The notes below the pieces were generated by a model that saw nothing but the letters and a program-made list of their open reading frames with translations, had not been told where the DNA came from and did no database searches. A DNA stretch of 64,000 bases, taken from NCBI RefSeq assembly GCF_000302595.1, contig NZ_JH947127.1, forward strand, positions 700,126-764,125. The letters run 5' to 3'. This document shows positions 8,666-18,875 of the stretch, piece after piece (within the stretch, counting starts at the first letter, position 1; each line of letters begins with the position of its first letter). A program made the position numbers and the translations under genes. Origin of the DNA: Pedobacter arcticus A12 (GTDB lineage Bacteria; Bacteroidota; Bacteroidia; Sphingobacteriales; Sphingobacteriaceae).

Positions 8666-10147
8666 TTATGCCGTTTTAATAGTTTTCATTGCGGTCATCG
8701 CTTTACGCAATTTAGTACCAATGATTTCTACTTCGTGGTTACGTAAAATTTCGTTGATTCTTACCAATTCTGAGTTATCAACTGCGCCATCTTTACCTTC
8801 GTTGAAGTTTTTACCAACTAAGTCAGTACCTACTTTTTTCATGAAATCAGCTAATAAAGGCTTACAAGCTTGGTCAAATAAGTAGCAACCATATTCAGCA
8901 GTATCAGAAATTACGCGGTTCATTTCGAACAATTTCTTACGAGCAATGGTATTTGCAATTAATGGAGTTTCGTGTAATGACTCGTAATAAGCAGATTCTG
9001 GCTTAATTCCAGCTTCAACCATCGTTTCGAAAGCCAATTCAACACCTGCTCTAACAAAAGCAACCATCAAAAGGTAATTATCAAAATACTCTTGATTACC
9101 AATTTTAACATCGCCAGCTGGAGTTTTTTCGAAAGCAGTTTCGCCAGTTTCAGCTCTCCAAGCCAATAAGTTTTTATCTCCATTAGCCCAATCTTCCATC
9201 ATGATACGGCTAAATTCGCCAGCCATAATATCATCTTGGTGCTTTTCGAATAAAGGACGCATAATGTCTTTTAATTCTTCCGAAATTTTGAAAGCTTCCA
9301 CTTTTGCAACATTGCTTAAACGGTCCATCATACCTGATACACCGCCATGCTTTAAAGCCTCAGTAATAACTTCAACTCCGTACTGCACCAATTTAGAAGC
9401 ATAACCTGCATCAATTCCTTTTTCAACCATTTTATCGAAAGAAAGGATAGAACCAGTTTGCAACAATCCGCAAAGGATAGTTTGCTCGCCCATTAAATCA
9501 GATTTTACTTCAGCAACGAAAGAAGATTTTAAAACACCTGCTCTGTGACCGCCAGTTCCAACGCAATAAGCTTTTGCCTGCGCCAATCCCTTACGCTCTG
9601 GGTCATTTTCTGGATGTACAGCAATTAAAGTTGGTACACCAAATCCTCTAACATATTCCGCTCTAACTTCAGAACCTGGACATTTAGGCGCAACCATAAT
9701 TACAGTTAAGTCTTTACGGATTTGCATTCCTTCTTCCACAATATTGAATCCATGAGAATACAATAAAGTAGAACCTTTTTTCATTAACGGCATAATTGCG
9801 TTAACAACTGCAGTGTGTTGTTTATCTGGAGTTAAGTTAACCACCACATCAGCAGATGGAATTAACTCTTCGTAAGTTCCTACTTTGAAATTATTTTCGG
9901 TAGCGTTTTTCCACGAATCTCTTTTACCTTCGATAGCTTCTTTACGTAAAGTGTAGCTTACATCTAAACCGCTATCTCTTAAATTTAAACCTTGGTTTAA
10001 TCCTTGTGCACCGCAACCAACAATTACAATTTTTTTACCTTTTAGCGCTTCTACGCCATCTAAAAATTCTGAATTGTCCATAAAGTCGCAAACGCCTAAT
10101 TGGTTTAATTGCTCTCTAAGAGGTAGTGTGTTGAAATAATTTGCCAT
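8666..10147 (-). CDS. ilvC: Ketol-acid reductoisomerase, long (class II) form
   Basis: Converts acetolactate and acetohydroxybutyrate to the dihydroxy acids with NADPH. The 493 residues match the long enterobacterial form (about 490) rather than the ~330-residue class I form. The Rossmann motif [17 protein letters not shown] starts at residue 44. The duplicated knotted C-terminal domain carries [17 protein letters not shown]. It serves both the valine/leucine and isoleucine branches. It lies downstream of the DinB-like gene and upstream of the paired-palindrome element. Confidence 0.96.
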   Translation of the reverse strand: MANYFNTLPLREQLNQLGVCDFMDNSEFLDGVEALKGKKIVIVGCGAQGLNQGLNLRDSGLDVSYTLRKEAIEGKRDSWKNATENNFKVGTYEELIPSADVVVNLTPDKQHTAVVNAIMPLMKKGSTLLYSHGFNIVEEGMQIRKDLTVIMVAPKCPGSEVRAEYVRGFGVPTLIAVHPENDPERKGLAQAKAYCVGTGGHRAGVLKSSFVAEVKSDLMGEQTILCGLLQTGSILSFDKMVEKGIDAGYASKLVQYGVEVITEALKHGGVSGMMDRLSNVAKVEAFKISEELKDIMRPLFEKHQDDIMAGEFSRIMMEDWANGDKNLLAWRAETGETAFEKTPAGDVKIGNQEYFDNYLLMVAFVRAGVELAFETMVEAGIKPESAYYESLHETPLIANTIARKKLFEMNRVISDTAEYGCYLFDQACKPLLADFMKKVGTDLVGKNFNEGKDGAVDNSELVRINEILRNHEVEIIGTKLRKAMTAMKTIKTA

Positions 10148-10183
10148 TTTTCTTATCTGTTATTACTATTATTTTATTTTCGA

Positions 10184-10654
10184 CTATTTTTTTACTAATT
10201 TTCTTTGCGCCAAGGCATAACCAAAGTGTATATTATCATGGCCTACGGTGGTAATTAAAATTTCTTCAAAACTATTCATTTCTGCTTTGTAAGTAGATGT
10301 TGCAAAAGGCTGAATTGGTCCAAAAACTCCTTTTTGATAATCTTCTTTAATATTTTGGATGGTAGATAACGCCAGTGCTTTTAGCTCAGCAATTTCTTCC
10401 GTATGAATAAAACGAGTAGGTTTTGTGTCTTTTTTATATTCTTCATTATATTTCACAGCAACTGCATCTTCCAAAATGCCAGTACGAACGTAGCAAAGAG
10501 TCTGTGTACTCACCACAATGTGACCAAAGTTCCAGATAATGTTATTATTGAAACCTGCTGGAATTTCGTTCAACTCTTCCACCGTAAGTGAATCTAACAA
10601 GTGGATAAACGCCTGACGACTCTGAACGATAAAACTAAAAACTTGTACTGTCAT
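10184..10654 (-). CDS. DinB-family four-helix protein
   Basis: A 156-residue protein with a DinB/YfiT-like pattern. Three histidines sit where the family binds metal: H45 in WNFGHIVVS, and H139 and H143 in VGHDNIHFG. Members include thiol-dependent S-transferases (bacillithiol, mycothiol), but many have no known role and none is part of branched-chain synthesis. It sits between ilvN (2 bases upstream) and ilvC (36 bases downstream), so it is surely cotranscribed. The YtxJ gene elsewhere in this window implies bacillithiol, so a bacillithiol transferase is one possibility (inference). Confidence 0.75.
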   Translation of the reverse strand: MTVQVFSFIVQSRQAFIHLLDSLTVEELNEIPAGFNNNIIWNFGHIVVSTQTLCYVRTGILEDAVAVKYNEEYKKDTKPTRFIHTEEIAELKALALSTIQNIKEDYQKGVFGPIQPFATSTYKAEMNSFEEILITTVGHDNIHFGYALAQRKLVKK

Positions 10655-10656
10655 GA

Positions 10657-11259
10657 TTACATTGTGAAAATCTTCTCGCCTTTGTTTAAATATTGGTTCT
10701 CTACTACATCCTCACTTGGTTCACGTCTTTCGAATTCTCTCAACTTCACATGAAAACCATCGCTAGCTTTAATAATCGCTACTCTAGCACTTCTCACAAA
10801 CTCAATTAATCCGTATTTCTGTAATACTTTTACCAACCGGTCCGTTTCTTCGCGGTGACCAGTAGTCTCAAAAACTGTATAATCCTTTCTGATTACTACG
10901 GCTCTGGCGCCATGCTCTCGCAATAAGCGTTCAACACTTACCTGTTCTGCAATAATATCTGTAGGCACTTTGTATAATGCCATTTCTTGCCAAATTACGT
11001 CCTGATTGGTATTGTAATAAACTTTCAATACCTCAACCTGTTTTTCCAATTGGCGGGCAACTTTACGTACCACTTCTTCGGTTTCAGTAATCACGATATT
11101 GAAACGGTGAATACCATCAACTTCTGATGGAGAAGTATTCAAGCTTTCGATATTAAGCTTTCTACGGCTAAAGATAATCGCAATTCTATTAAGTAAACCA
11201 ATTTGGTTTTCGGTATAAACTGTGATGTTATATTCCTGCTTTTCTATATTTGATTCCAT
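10657..11259 (-). CDS. ilvN: Acetolactate synthase small regulatory subunit
   Basis: A 200-residue partner of IlvB. The N-terminal ACT domain reads YNITVYTENQIGLLNRIA then RRKLNIESLN at residues 10-50, the valine-binding type. The second half (KYGLIEFVRSARVAI and after) is the usual C-terminal domain. The length is larger than the ~165 residues common in Proteobacteria but normal for this phylum. It begins 46 bases after ilvB. It would make the synthase sensitive to end-product valine. Confidence 0.92.
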   Translation of the reverse strand: MESNIEKQEYNITVYTENQIGLLNRIAIIFSRRKLNIESLNTSPSEVDGIHRFNIVITETEEVVRKVARQLEKQVEVLKVYYNTNQDVIWQEMALYKVPTDIIAEQVSVERLLREHGARAVVIRKDYTVFETTGHREETDRLVKVLQKYGLIEFVRSARVAIIKASDGFHVKLREFERREPSEDVVENQYLNKGEKIFTM

Positions 11260-11305
11260 ATTAAATCAATTTATTGGTTTCCCCCAAGGGGGATTTAGGG
11301 ATGAA

Positions 11306-13051
11306 TTACTTTAATCTAATCTCACTTACACTACAACCTTGTGGCACCATCGGGAAAACGTTATTTTCCTTTTTTACCATTACTTCCAAAAGATATGGGC
11401 CATCATGGTTTAACATCGTGGTCAACGCGTCAATAACTTCAGATCTTTCAGAAATTCTTTTCCCATCTATATAATAGCTTTTCGCTAAGGCAACAAAATC
11501 AGGGCTGGTGATATCCACAAAAGAATAACGCTTATCGTTAAACAGCTCTTGCCACTGACGAACCATTCCTAAAAACTGGTTGTTAAGGATGATGATTTTC
11601 ACGTTAACTTTTGATTGCATAATAGTTCCCAACTCCTGTAAAGTCATCTGGAAACCACCATCACCAATAATGGCAACAACATCTTTATCTGGTGCACCAA
11701 ATTTTGCGCCGATGGCTGCTGGTAAAGCGAAACCCATTGTTCCTAAACCTCCACTGGTAACGTTGCTACGGGTGTTATTAAACTTTGCATAACGGCAAGC
11801 TACCATTTGGTGCTGACCAACATCCGTTACAATAATTGCATCGCCTTTGGTCAATTGGTTTAACTGATTGATGATTTCGCCCATAGAAAGTTCTCCTTCT
11901 GTCGGGTTGATCTCAGCATCAATACATTGCTCCATTTCTTCTCTGTCAAAGTCTCTAAACTTTTGTAACCATTCGGCATGAGATTTTTGATCAACCAACT
12001 CAGTCAACATTGGTAAAGATTCTTTACAGTCTCCCCAAACCGGAACGGTTGTTTTTACATTTTTGTCGATTTCTGCTGGATCAATATCTAAGTGAATAAC
12101 CTTCGCCTGTTTTGCATATTTATCTAAACGACCAGTTACACGGTCATCAAAACGCATTCCTATGGCAATTAAAACGTCACACTCGTTGGTTAACACATTT
12201 GGACCATAATTACCATGCATGCCTAACATCCCAACGTTTAAAGGGTGATCTGTAGGAATTGCTCCGGCACCTAAAATAGTCCAAGCTGCAGGAATCCCAG
12301 ATTTTTCAACAAACGCTTTGAATTCTTGCTCCGCATTTCCTAATAAAATTCCCTGTCCAAATAATACAAACGGTTTTTTCGCAGCATTAATTAGAGCTGC
12401 CGCCTCTTCTATATAGCTTTTTCTAACTATTGGCTTTGGCTTATAGCTACGGATATGCTCGCATTTTTTGTAACCAAAATATTCTGTCAACTGGATCTGA
12501 GCATTTTTAGTAATATCAACCAAAACGGGACCTGGTCGACCTGTCTGTGCAATATGAAAAGCTTTGGCCATTACTTCTTCAATCTCCGAAGCGTCTGTAA
12601 CTTGATGGTTCCATTTGGTAACCGGCGTAGTAATATTAATAACGTCAGTCTCTTGGAAAGCATCAGTACCTAAAAGATGCGCAAAAACCTGCCCGGTAAT
12701 ACATACCATTGGTGTGCTATCAATTTGTGCATCTGCTAAACCTGTAATTAAGTTCGTAGCACCGGGACCGCTTGTTGCAAATACAACCCCTACTCTTCCA
12801 GAAGTACGGGCATAACCTTGTGCGGCGTGTGTAGCGCCTTGTTCATGGCGAACCAAAATATGATTTAACGTTTCTTTATAATCATAAAGCGCATCATAAA
12901 TTGGCATAATAGCACCTCCGGGGTAACCGAAAATGGTTTCAACACCTTCCGCAATTAATCCGTTAAGTAATATCTGAGAACCTGTAAGTGTAGCAACTGC
13001 TTTTGGCTTTTGCTCTTCAGTTTTATTTTCTTTCATTTCAAGAGTATCCAT
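11306..13051 (-). CDS. ilvB: Acetolactate synthase large catalytic subunit
   Basis: ThDP- and FAD-dependent enzyme that condenses two pyruvates, or pyruvate with 2-oxobutyrate. The start is taken at the ATG at 13051 (MDTLEMKENK), giving 581 residues. An 18-codon extension upstream would overlap the end of the ORF6N gene, and the sequence AAAGAGATT just before 13051 looks like a ribosome site. GYPGGAIMPIYD and the catalytic Glu in VRHEQGATHAAQGYARTSG are near the N-terminus. The ThDP motif GDGGFQMTLQEL with LNNQFLGMVRQWQ is near the C-terminus. Confidence 0.95.
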   Translation of the reverse strand: MDTLEMKENKTEEQKPKAVATLTGSQILLNGLIAEGVETIFGYPGGAIMPIYDALYDYKETLNHILVRHEQGATHAAQGYARTSGRVGVVFATSGPGATNLITGLADAQIDSTPMVCITGQVFAHLLGTDAFQETDVINITTPVTKWNHQVTDASEIEEVMAKAFHIAQTGRPGPVLVDITKNAQIQLTEYFGYKKCEHIRSYKPKPIVRKSYIEEAAALINAAKKPFVLFGQGILLGNAEQEFKAFVEKSGIPAAWTILGAGAIPTDHPLNVGMLGMHGNYGPNVLTNECDVLIAIGMRFDDRVTGRLDKYAKQAKVIHLDIDPAEIDKNVKTTVPVWGDCKESLPMLTELVDQKSHAEWLQKFRDFDREEMEQCIDAEINPTEGELSMGEIINQLNQLTKGDAIIVTDVGQHQMVACRYAKFNNTRSNVTSGGLGTMGFALPAAIGAKFGAPDKDVVAIIGDGGFQMTLQELGTIMQSKVNVKIIILNNQFLGMVRQWQELFNDKRYSFVDITSPDFVALAKSYYIDGKRISERSEVIDALTTMLNHDGPYLLEVMVKKENNVFPMVPQGCSVSEIRLK

Positions 13052-13062
13052 AATCTCTTTAT

Positions 13063-13623
13063 TTATCTTTTTTGTTTGAAACCAATTCTTTCTCTTTCTT
13101 CCCACTTTTTCTGAGCGACTTTTTCATCAATGAGATTTTCCATTGCTTGATACAAGTGGTGTAGTTGTATATCGTGTTCACCGACTCGTTCCACAATCTC
13201 ATCCAACTTATCTTTGATATCAATTTGTTTGACCAGAATTTTCCTCACATCAACAAAAGCTCTCATGATAGCGATATTCATGCTGATAGCTTTATCACTA
13301 TTTAAAACACCACTTAACATGGCAACACCCTGTTCTGTAAACGCGTAGGGCAAATTCCATCTGTGTTTTTGCGAACTCATCACAATTTGTGATGAGTTGT
13401 CGTTCGTTTCGTATGCGGTCACAATTTGTGACTGCATGCTTTCAAATTCATTAGCTGTCAACCTGAACATAAAATCTTCAGGAAAACGTTTGCTATTTCT
13501 TTTTACAGATTGATTTAGAATCCTAGTCTCTACCTCATACAAAAACGCCAAATCAAAATCAAGCATCACCCGCTCGCCACGGATGTCGTATATTCTACTT
13601 TGTATGCTTTTAATGATTTGCAT
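13063..13623 (-). CDS. ORF6N-domain DNA-binding protein inserted in the ilv operon
   Basis: A 186-residue protein. Residues ~8-95 match the ORF6N domain (IYDIRGERVMLDFDLAFLYEVETRILNQSVKRNSKRFPEDFMFRLT), a KilA-N-related fold carried by phages and mobile loci but also spread in Bacteroidota chromosomes. The second half includes LPYAFTEQGVAMLSGVL and a helical tail. It lies between ilvD and ilvB, in the operon's direction, with an ~80-bp dispersed repeat just upstream. It has no recognised metabolic role and probably arrived by transfer (inference). Whether it regulates the operon is unknown. Confidence 0.85.
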   Translation of the reverse strand: MQIIKSIQSRIYDIRGERVMLDFDLAFLYEVETRILNQSVKRNSKRFPEDFMFRLTANEFESMQSQIVTAYETNDNSSQIVMSSQKHRWNLPYAFTEQGVAMLSGVLNSDKAISMNIAIMRAFVDVRKILVKQIDIKDKLDEIVERVGEHDIQLHHLYQAMENLIDEKVAQKKWEERERIGFKQKR

Positions 13624-13643
13624 TTTTATCTATTCAAATTATT

Positions 13644-13722
13644 TTGGCGTTTTAACACGCTATCCACTTATACTCCACAAGGCATTAACCTCTTGGCCGG
13701 TATCCGTTTCTATCGTTAACGC
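13644..13722. repeat. ~80-bp dispersed repeat, copy A
   Basis: Starts TTGGCGTTTTAACACGCTATCC and ends CCGGTATCCGTTTCTATCGTTAACGC. It aligns along its whole length with 58277-58355 (shared TTGG.GCGTT, GGCATTA, GCCGGTATCC, TTTC.ATC, TAACGC). It occupies the ilvD-ORF6N gap. Similar words are a common intergenic element in Pedobacter-like genomes as I remember them. Confidence 0.65.
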
Positions 13723-13726
13723 AAAA

Positions 13727-15406
13727 CTAATCTTCATCAGTTACACAACCTTCAGTTGCATTTTTCACTAATTTGAAGTACTTATACAACACGCCACTTT
13801 TGACAGGTGGTTCTGGTTGTTGCCATTCCTTTCTTCTAGACTCCAGTTCTTCATCAGAAACCAAAACATTCATGGTGTTTTTTGTAGCATCAATTTCAAT
13901 GGAATCTCCATCATTGATTAATGCGATGTTACCACCTTCAAAGGCTTCAGGTACAATATGACCAACTACAAATCCGTGAGTTCCACCAGAAAAACGACCG
14001 TCAGTAATTAACGCTACTGATGCGCCTAATCCAGCTCCGAAAATAGCCGAAGTTGGCTTTAACATTTCTGGCATTCCTGGTCCACCTTTTGGTCCGCAAT
14101 ACCTAATTACCACAACATCACCTGCTTTTACTCTTCCAGAAGAAATACCGTCAATCAACTCAAACTCACCATTAAAAACCCTTGCTGGACCAGTAAATTT
14201 TTCTCCTTCTTTTCCAGAGATTTTAGCCACACTGCCTTGTTGCGCAATATTTCCGTAAAGCATCTGTAAGTGACCAGTTTCTTTAATTGGTTTATCTAAC
14301 GGACGAATCACATCTTGCTGATCAAAATCCAAATCAACAGCTTCAGCAACATTCTCTGCAACAGTTGTACCCGTTACTGTTAAGCAGTCACCATGAATCA
14401 ATCCCATTTTTAAAAGATATTTCATTACTGCTGGCGTTCCACCAATGTCATGCACATCTTCCATCATATACTTACCACTTGGTTTCAAATCGGCAATTAC
14501 AGGCGTATTATCACTAATATCTTGGAAATCTTGTATCGTTAAATCAACGCCTACAGATTTTGCCATCGCAATCATGTGCAATACTGCGTTTGTTGATCCA
14601 CCTAAAACCATAATCACCACCATTGCATTATGAAATGCTTTTTTGGTCATGATATCTTTTGGCTTGATATCTTTTTCTAAAAGGATTTTGATGTATTTAC
14701 CAGCTTCTAAGCACTCATCTTTTTTCTCCTGACTTAACGCAGGATAAGAAGAACTGTAAGGCAAACTCATACCTAAAGCCTCAATTGCAGATGACATAGT
14801 ATTTGCGGTGTACATTCCGCCACAGGCACCAGCACCTGGGCAAGCATGTTCAATTACACCTTGGTAATCCTCATCACTAATATTTCCGGCTAATTTTTGC
14901 CCTAAAGCTTCAAAAGCAGAAACAATATTTAATGATTGTCCTTTATAATGACCTGAATGGATACTTCCACCGTAAACCATAATTGATGGCCGATTTATAC
15001 GAGCCATCGCCATAATTGAACCTGGCATATTTTTATCACAACCCGGAATGGTGATAACGCCATCATAAAAATGCCCGGCACAAACTGCTTCAATAGAATC
15101 AGCGATTAAATCGCGAGACACCAAAGAGTAACGCATGCCTTCTGTGCCATTGGTTAATCCATCGCTTATTCCAATCGTGTTGAAAGTTAAACCTACTAAA
15201 TCGTTGTTCCAGACACCCTGCTTTACAATCGCAGCCAAATCATTCAAATGCATATTACAGGTATTACCATCGTAACCCATACTTGCGATCCCAATTTGAG
15301 CTTTCTTTAAATCTTCTGTAGTAAGACCTAAGCCATACAACATTGCTTGTGTTGCAGGTTGTGTTTTGTCTTGTGTAAACGTTTTACTGTACTTATTTAA
15401 CTCCAT
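13727..15406 (-). CDS. ilvD: Dihydroxy-acid dehydratase
   Basis: Iron-sulfur enzyme that dehydrates the dihydroxy acids to 2-oxoisovalerate and 2-oxo-3-methylvalerate. The 559 residues are typical. Cluster cysteines lie in [12 protein letters not shown] (about residue 122) and [16 protein letters not shown] (about 190-205); [14 protein letters not shown] is the C-terminal signature. Its ATG overlaps the ilvE stop as TAATG, so translation is coupled to ilvE. Confidence 0.96.
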   Translation of the reverse strand: MELNKYSKTFTQDKTQPATQAMLYGLGLTTEDLKKAQIGIASMGYDGNTCNMHLNDLAAIVKQGVWNNDLVGLTFNTIGISDGLTNGTEGMRYSLVSRDLIADSIEAVCAGHFYDGVITIPGCDKNMPGSIMAMARINRPSIMVYGGSIHSGHYKGQSLNIVSAFEALGQKLAGNISDEDYQGVIEHACPGAGACGGMYTANTMSSAIEALGMSLPYSSSYPALSQEKKDECLEAGKYIKILLEKDIKPKDIMTKKAFHNAMVVIMVLGGSTNAVLHMIAMAKSVGVDLTIQDFQDISDNTPVIADLKPSGKYMMEDVHDIGGTPAVMKYLLKMGLIHGDCLTVTGTTVAENVAEAVDLDFDQQDVIRPLDKPIKETGHLQMLYGNIAQQGSVAKISGKEGEKFTGPARVFNGEFELIDGISSGRVKAGDVVVIRYCGPKGGPGMPEMLKPTSAIFGAGLGASVALITDGRFSGGTHGFVVGHIVPEAFEGGNIALINDGDSIEIDATKNTMNVLVSDEELESRRKEWQQPEPPVKSGVLYKYFKLVKNATEGCVTDED

Positions 15407-16296
15407 TATATTATAACTTCAAAACTTAATTTATCTAAAACAAGGCTTTTATAAACCCTTTGAATCATTGCTCCTAAACTTAAATCAAAAGCAAGTGGAA
15501 AAACATACTCATCTACGGATTCGACACCAAAAATCTCCACTGCTGTGCCGCAAACAAATGCGCTATCCGCATTCTTGAATTCTTCTACGGTAATATTTTT
15601 CTCTACCACCTCAATATCAAGTTGTTTTGCTATGTTAATTACTGTTGCTCTAGTAATCCCAGCTAAAACATTGTCTTTCAACGGCGTAAACAACTTCCCA
15701 CCTTTTTCGATAAAAACATTAGCAGATGTGGTTTCGCTGATATAACCATGTATATCAACCAATAATGCTTCATCATAACCCTTGCGCTTAGCTTCTGAAA
15801 TTGCTAACACAGAGTTTATATAATTTCCCGTAATTTTTGCTTTAATAGGTACGGCATTTGGTGTTGGCTTTTCGAAAGATGAAATACAGGTTTTCAGCAA
15901 ATCATCTCCATAAAACGAATCCCATTGCCAAGCCGTTATAATGAGCTGTGTTTTTTGAGAAGCTACCATAGACATATCTGTACCGGCAAAAACCAAAGGA
16001 CGTACATAAGCATTCTTTAACCCATTAATTTCCAGTAATTGGTACGTATCATGAATTAACTGATTAATATCCCAATTGAACAGCATATTAATCTGCCCGC
16101 AAGAATGCTTTAACCTTTCAAAATGTTCTCTTACTTTAAAAAGCTTTACACCGTTTGCAGTCTGATAAGATCTAATACCTTCAAAAGCACCAAAACCATA
16201 ATGAATTGTCTGGCTAAAAAAATCAATTCCAGCATCGGTTGCTTTCACAAAAACGCCGTCTTTGTATATGGTTTGATCTTTTATAAAACTTTCCAT
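15406..16296 (-). CDS. ilvE: Branched-chain amino acid aminotransferase
   Basis: PLP fold-type IV transaminase of 296 residues that makes valine, leucine and isoleucine from their keto acids. [28 protein letters not shown] near the N-terminus, the lysine in [10 protein letters not shown] that should hold PLP, and [13 protein letters not shown] are family signatures. It is the first structural gene of the locus and starts 25 bases after an attenuator hairpin, preceded by TAAGGT as a weak ribosome site. Confidence 0.94.
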   Translation of the reverse strand: MESFIKDQTIYKDGVFVKATDAGIDFFSQTIHYGFGAFEGIRSYQTANGVKLFKVREHFERLKHSCGQINMLFNWDINQLIHDTYQLLEINGLKNAYVRPLVFAGTDMSMVASQKTQLIITAWQWDSFYGDDLLKTCISSFEKPTPNAVPIKAKITGNYINSVLAISEAKRKGYDEALLVDIHGYISETTSANVFIEKGGKLFTPLKDNVLAGITRATVINIAKQLDIEVVEKNITVEEFKNADSAFVCGTAVEIFGVESVDEYVFPLAFDLSLGAMIQRVYKSLVLDKLSFEVII

Positions 16297-16310
16297 ACCT
16301 TATCTAATTT

Positions 16311-16350
16311 TTTTATAAAAAAAACGCCTTCTTTAAAAGGAAGGCGTTTT
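16311..16350 (-). terminator. Attenuator terminator of the ilv-leu operon
   Basis: On the minus strand an 11-bp perfect stem (AAAACGCCTTC, 16350-16340, with GAAGGCGTTTT, 16331-16321) has an 8-nt loop and runs into TTTT then an A/T-rich stretch: an intrinsic terminator 25 bases before ilvE. Its 5' arm overlaps GCCTTCCTTT (16345-16336). That segment is the exact complement of AAAGGAAGGC (16389-16380), inside the 3' part of the leader ORF. The two pairings are mutually exclusive, so this is a terminator/antiterminator switch. Confidence 0.88.
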
Positions 16351-16366
16351 CTAATATTTTTTTGTA

Positions 16367-16444
16367 TTAATTAGCATATGCCTTCCTTTTACCGCCGATT
16401 ACCAGCAGAACAATAGTGAGCGGAATAATGACAACCAATAACAT
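16367..16444 (-). CDS. Branched-chain amino acid leader peptide (ilvL-like)
   Basis: A 25-codon ORF, ATG at 16444, TAA at 16369-16367. Residues 2-16 read LLVVIIPLTIVLLVI: five Leu, four Val and four Ile in fifteen positions. Residues 17-25 are GGKRKAYAN. The KRKA codons lie in the antiterminator strand, so a ribosome reaching the stop masks it and lets the terminator form. A ribosome stalled on Leu, Val or Ile codons leaves it free to open the operon. This is the geometry of ilv leaders in enterobacteria. A short membrane-peptide alternative is possible, since the composition is also hydrophobic, but it would not explain the RNA pairing. Confidence 0.85.
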   Translation of the reverse strand: MLLVVIIPLTIVLLVIGGKRKAYAN

Positions 16445-16736
16445 ATCTAATACAAACTTTATATTGCTTTATTTACAAAAACAAGATAGCGCAACAAACT
16501 TTATGTATCAATAGTAAATCAAAATAGTTTTAAAAAAAATAAAATTCTATTACTCGTCAAGAAACAGAATAAAATTCTAATTTATCAATATAAATACAAT
16601 TATAATTTTTACTTGCTTATACCGAACAACGAATTGGTATTCGGTACAAAAACATTCGACTAATCGCTAAAGAGATAATTTCTGCCTAAATTCTTTGCAC
16701 CTAGCAAAAATTTTAGTCAGGCACAAAAATTTAGTC
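16445..16736. other. Promoter-bearing gap upstream of the ilv leader
   Basis: About 290 bases of AT-rich sequence with no ORF, between the atpC terminator and the ilv leader. It should hold the ilv-leu promoter. The best match on the minus strand is TTG (16511-16509), 20 bases, TATCTTGT (16488-16481), which would start the RNA about 30 bases before the leader ATG. The match to TTTG-N19-TAnnTTTG is partial. Confidence 0.4.
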
Positions 16737-16737
16737 A

Positions 16738-16768
16738 TAAAAAAACCAGTGATTTCGCACTGGTTTTT
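16738..16768 (-). terminator. Intrinsic terminator after atpC
   Basis: AAAAACCAGTG (16741-16751) pairs with CACTGGTTTTT (16758-16768) around a 6-nt loop and is followed on the minus strand by a T run. It lies 20 bases past the atpC stop. Confidence 0.85.
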
Positions 16769-16788
16769 AAATAAAATTTAAGCGCTTA

Positions 16789-17037
16789 TTAACTTTCTTT
16801 GATACCTTCCGCAAGAACGATAACTTTATTATCAATAACCTCTACCACACCACCTTTAGTATAAAAATGCTGCTCACTTCCATTTCCTCTGATTACAACT
16901 TTTCCGTCATCTAAGGTTGAGATAATTGGAGCGTGGTTATTCAAAATTTCAAAAGAACCTTGCGCACCAGGAACCGTTACTGAAGTAACCTCTCCTTCAA
17001 AAATCTTTTTATCTGGTGTTAATATTTCTAATTTCAT
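16789..17037 (-). CDS. atpC: ATP synthase F1 epsilon subunit, short form
   Basis: The 82 residues hold only the N-terminal beta sandwich (MKLEILTPDKKIFEGEVTSVTVPGAQGSFEIL, then NHAPIISTLDDGKVVI). The C-terminal helical hairpin of the ~135-residue E. coli subunit, which inhibits ATP hydrolysis, is absent. Short epsilon subunits are usual in Bacteroidota. It follows atpD after a 79-bp gap with TATCAAG repeats. The rest of the ATP synthase genes are not in this window. Confidence 0.93.
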   Translation of the reverse strand: MKLEILTPDKKIFEGEVTSVTVPGAQGSFEILNNHAPIISTLDDGKVVIRGNGSEQHFYTKGGVVEVIDNKVIVLAEGIKES

Positions 17038-17040
17038 TTT

Positions 17041-17110
17041 TCAGTATTTAGTAGCAGGTATCAAGTATCAAGAAATTTGCAAGCCTTGCTACTTGATACT
17101 CATTACTTGA
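17041..17110. repeat. TATCAAGTATCAAG repeats, inverted pair
   Basis: GGTATCAAGTATCAAG on the plus strand faces CTACTTGATACTCATTACTTGAT within 60 bp in the atpD-atpC gap. The same words fill 1311-1533. The pair can fold as a loose hairpin. It may tune the ratio of beta to epsilon, but that is speculation. Confidence 0.55.
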
Positions 17111-17116
17111 TTCCTC

Positions 17117-18664
<1,548 letters not shown>

Positions 18665-18682
18665 TTACGGCTTTTATGTTTG

Positions 18683-18718
18683 AGTTCGCAAAATTACGTT
18701 TTATTAGTTAAAATCAAA
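18683..18718 (-). promoter_or_regulatory. Promoter of atpD-atpC
   Basis: On the minus strand TTTG (18718-18715), 18 bases, TAATTTTG (18696-18689) closely fits the Bacteroidota sigma consensus TTTG-N19-TAnnTTTG. Transcription would begin about 60 bases before the atpD ATG. Confidence 0.6.
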
Positions 18719-18875
18719 CATCAATTTTTAAAATGTTTTTACAGATTGGCAAAAAGTGCTTTATGGCTATTTGTAACCCGTTTTTATACTCTATCTACTC
18801 TCCTTTTCGTTGATTTTTAATTATTTGTACAATTTGCAAACAAATACTACAAATTATTCTTCCATTTGATATTTA

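Noticed and set aside
13052-13105. 18-codon N-terminal extension of ilvB
   Set aside because: It overlaps the ORF6N gene end and is Lys/Arg-rich without family match; the ATG at 13051 has a better upstream site.
16367-16444. The ilv leader as a small membrane peptide gene
   Set aside because: The hydrophobic run followed by KRK would fit, but exact complementarity of its codons with the terminator arm and placement before ilvE favour a leader peptide.
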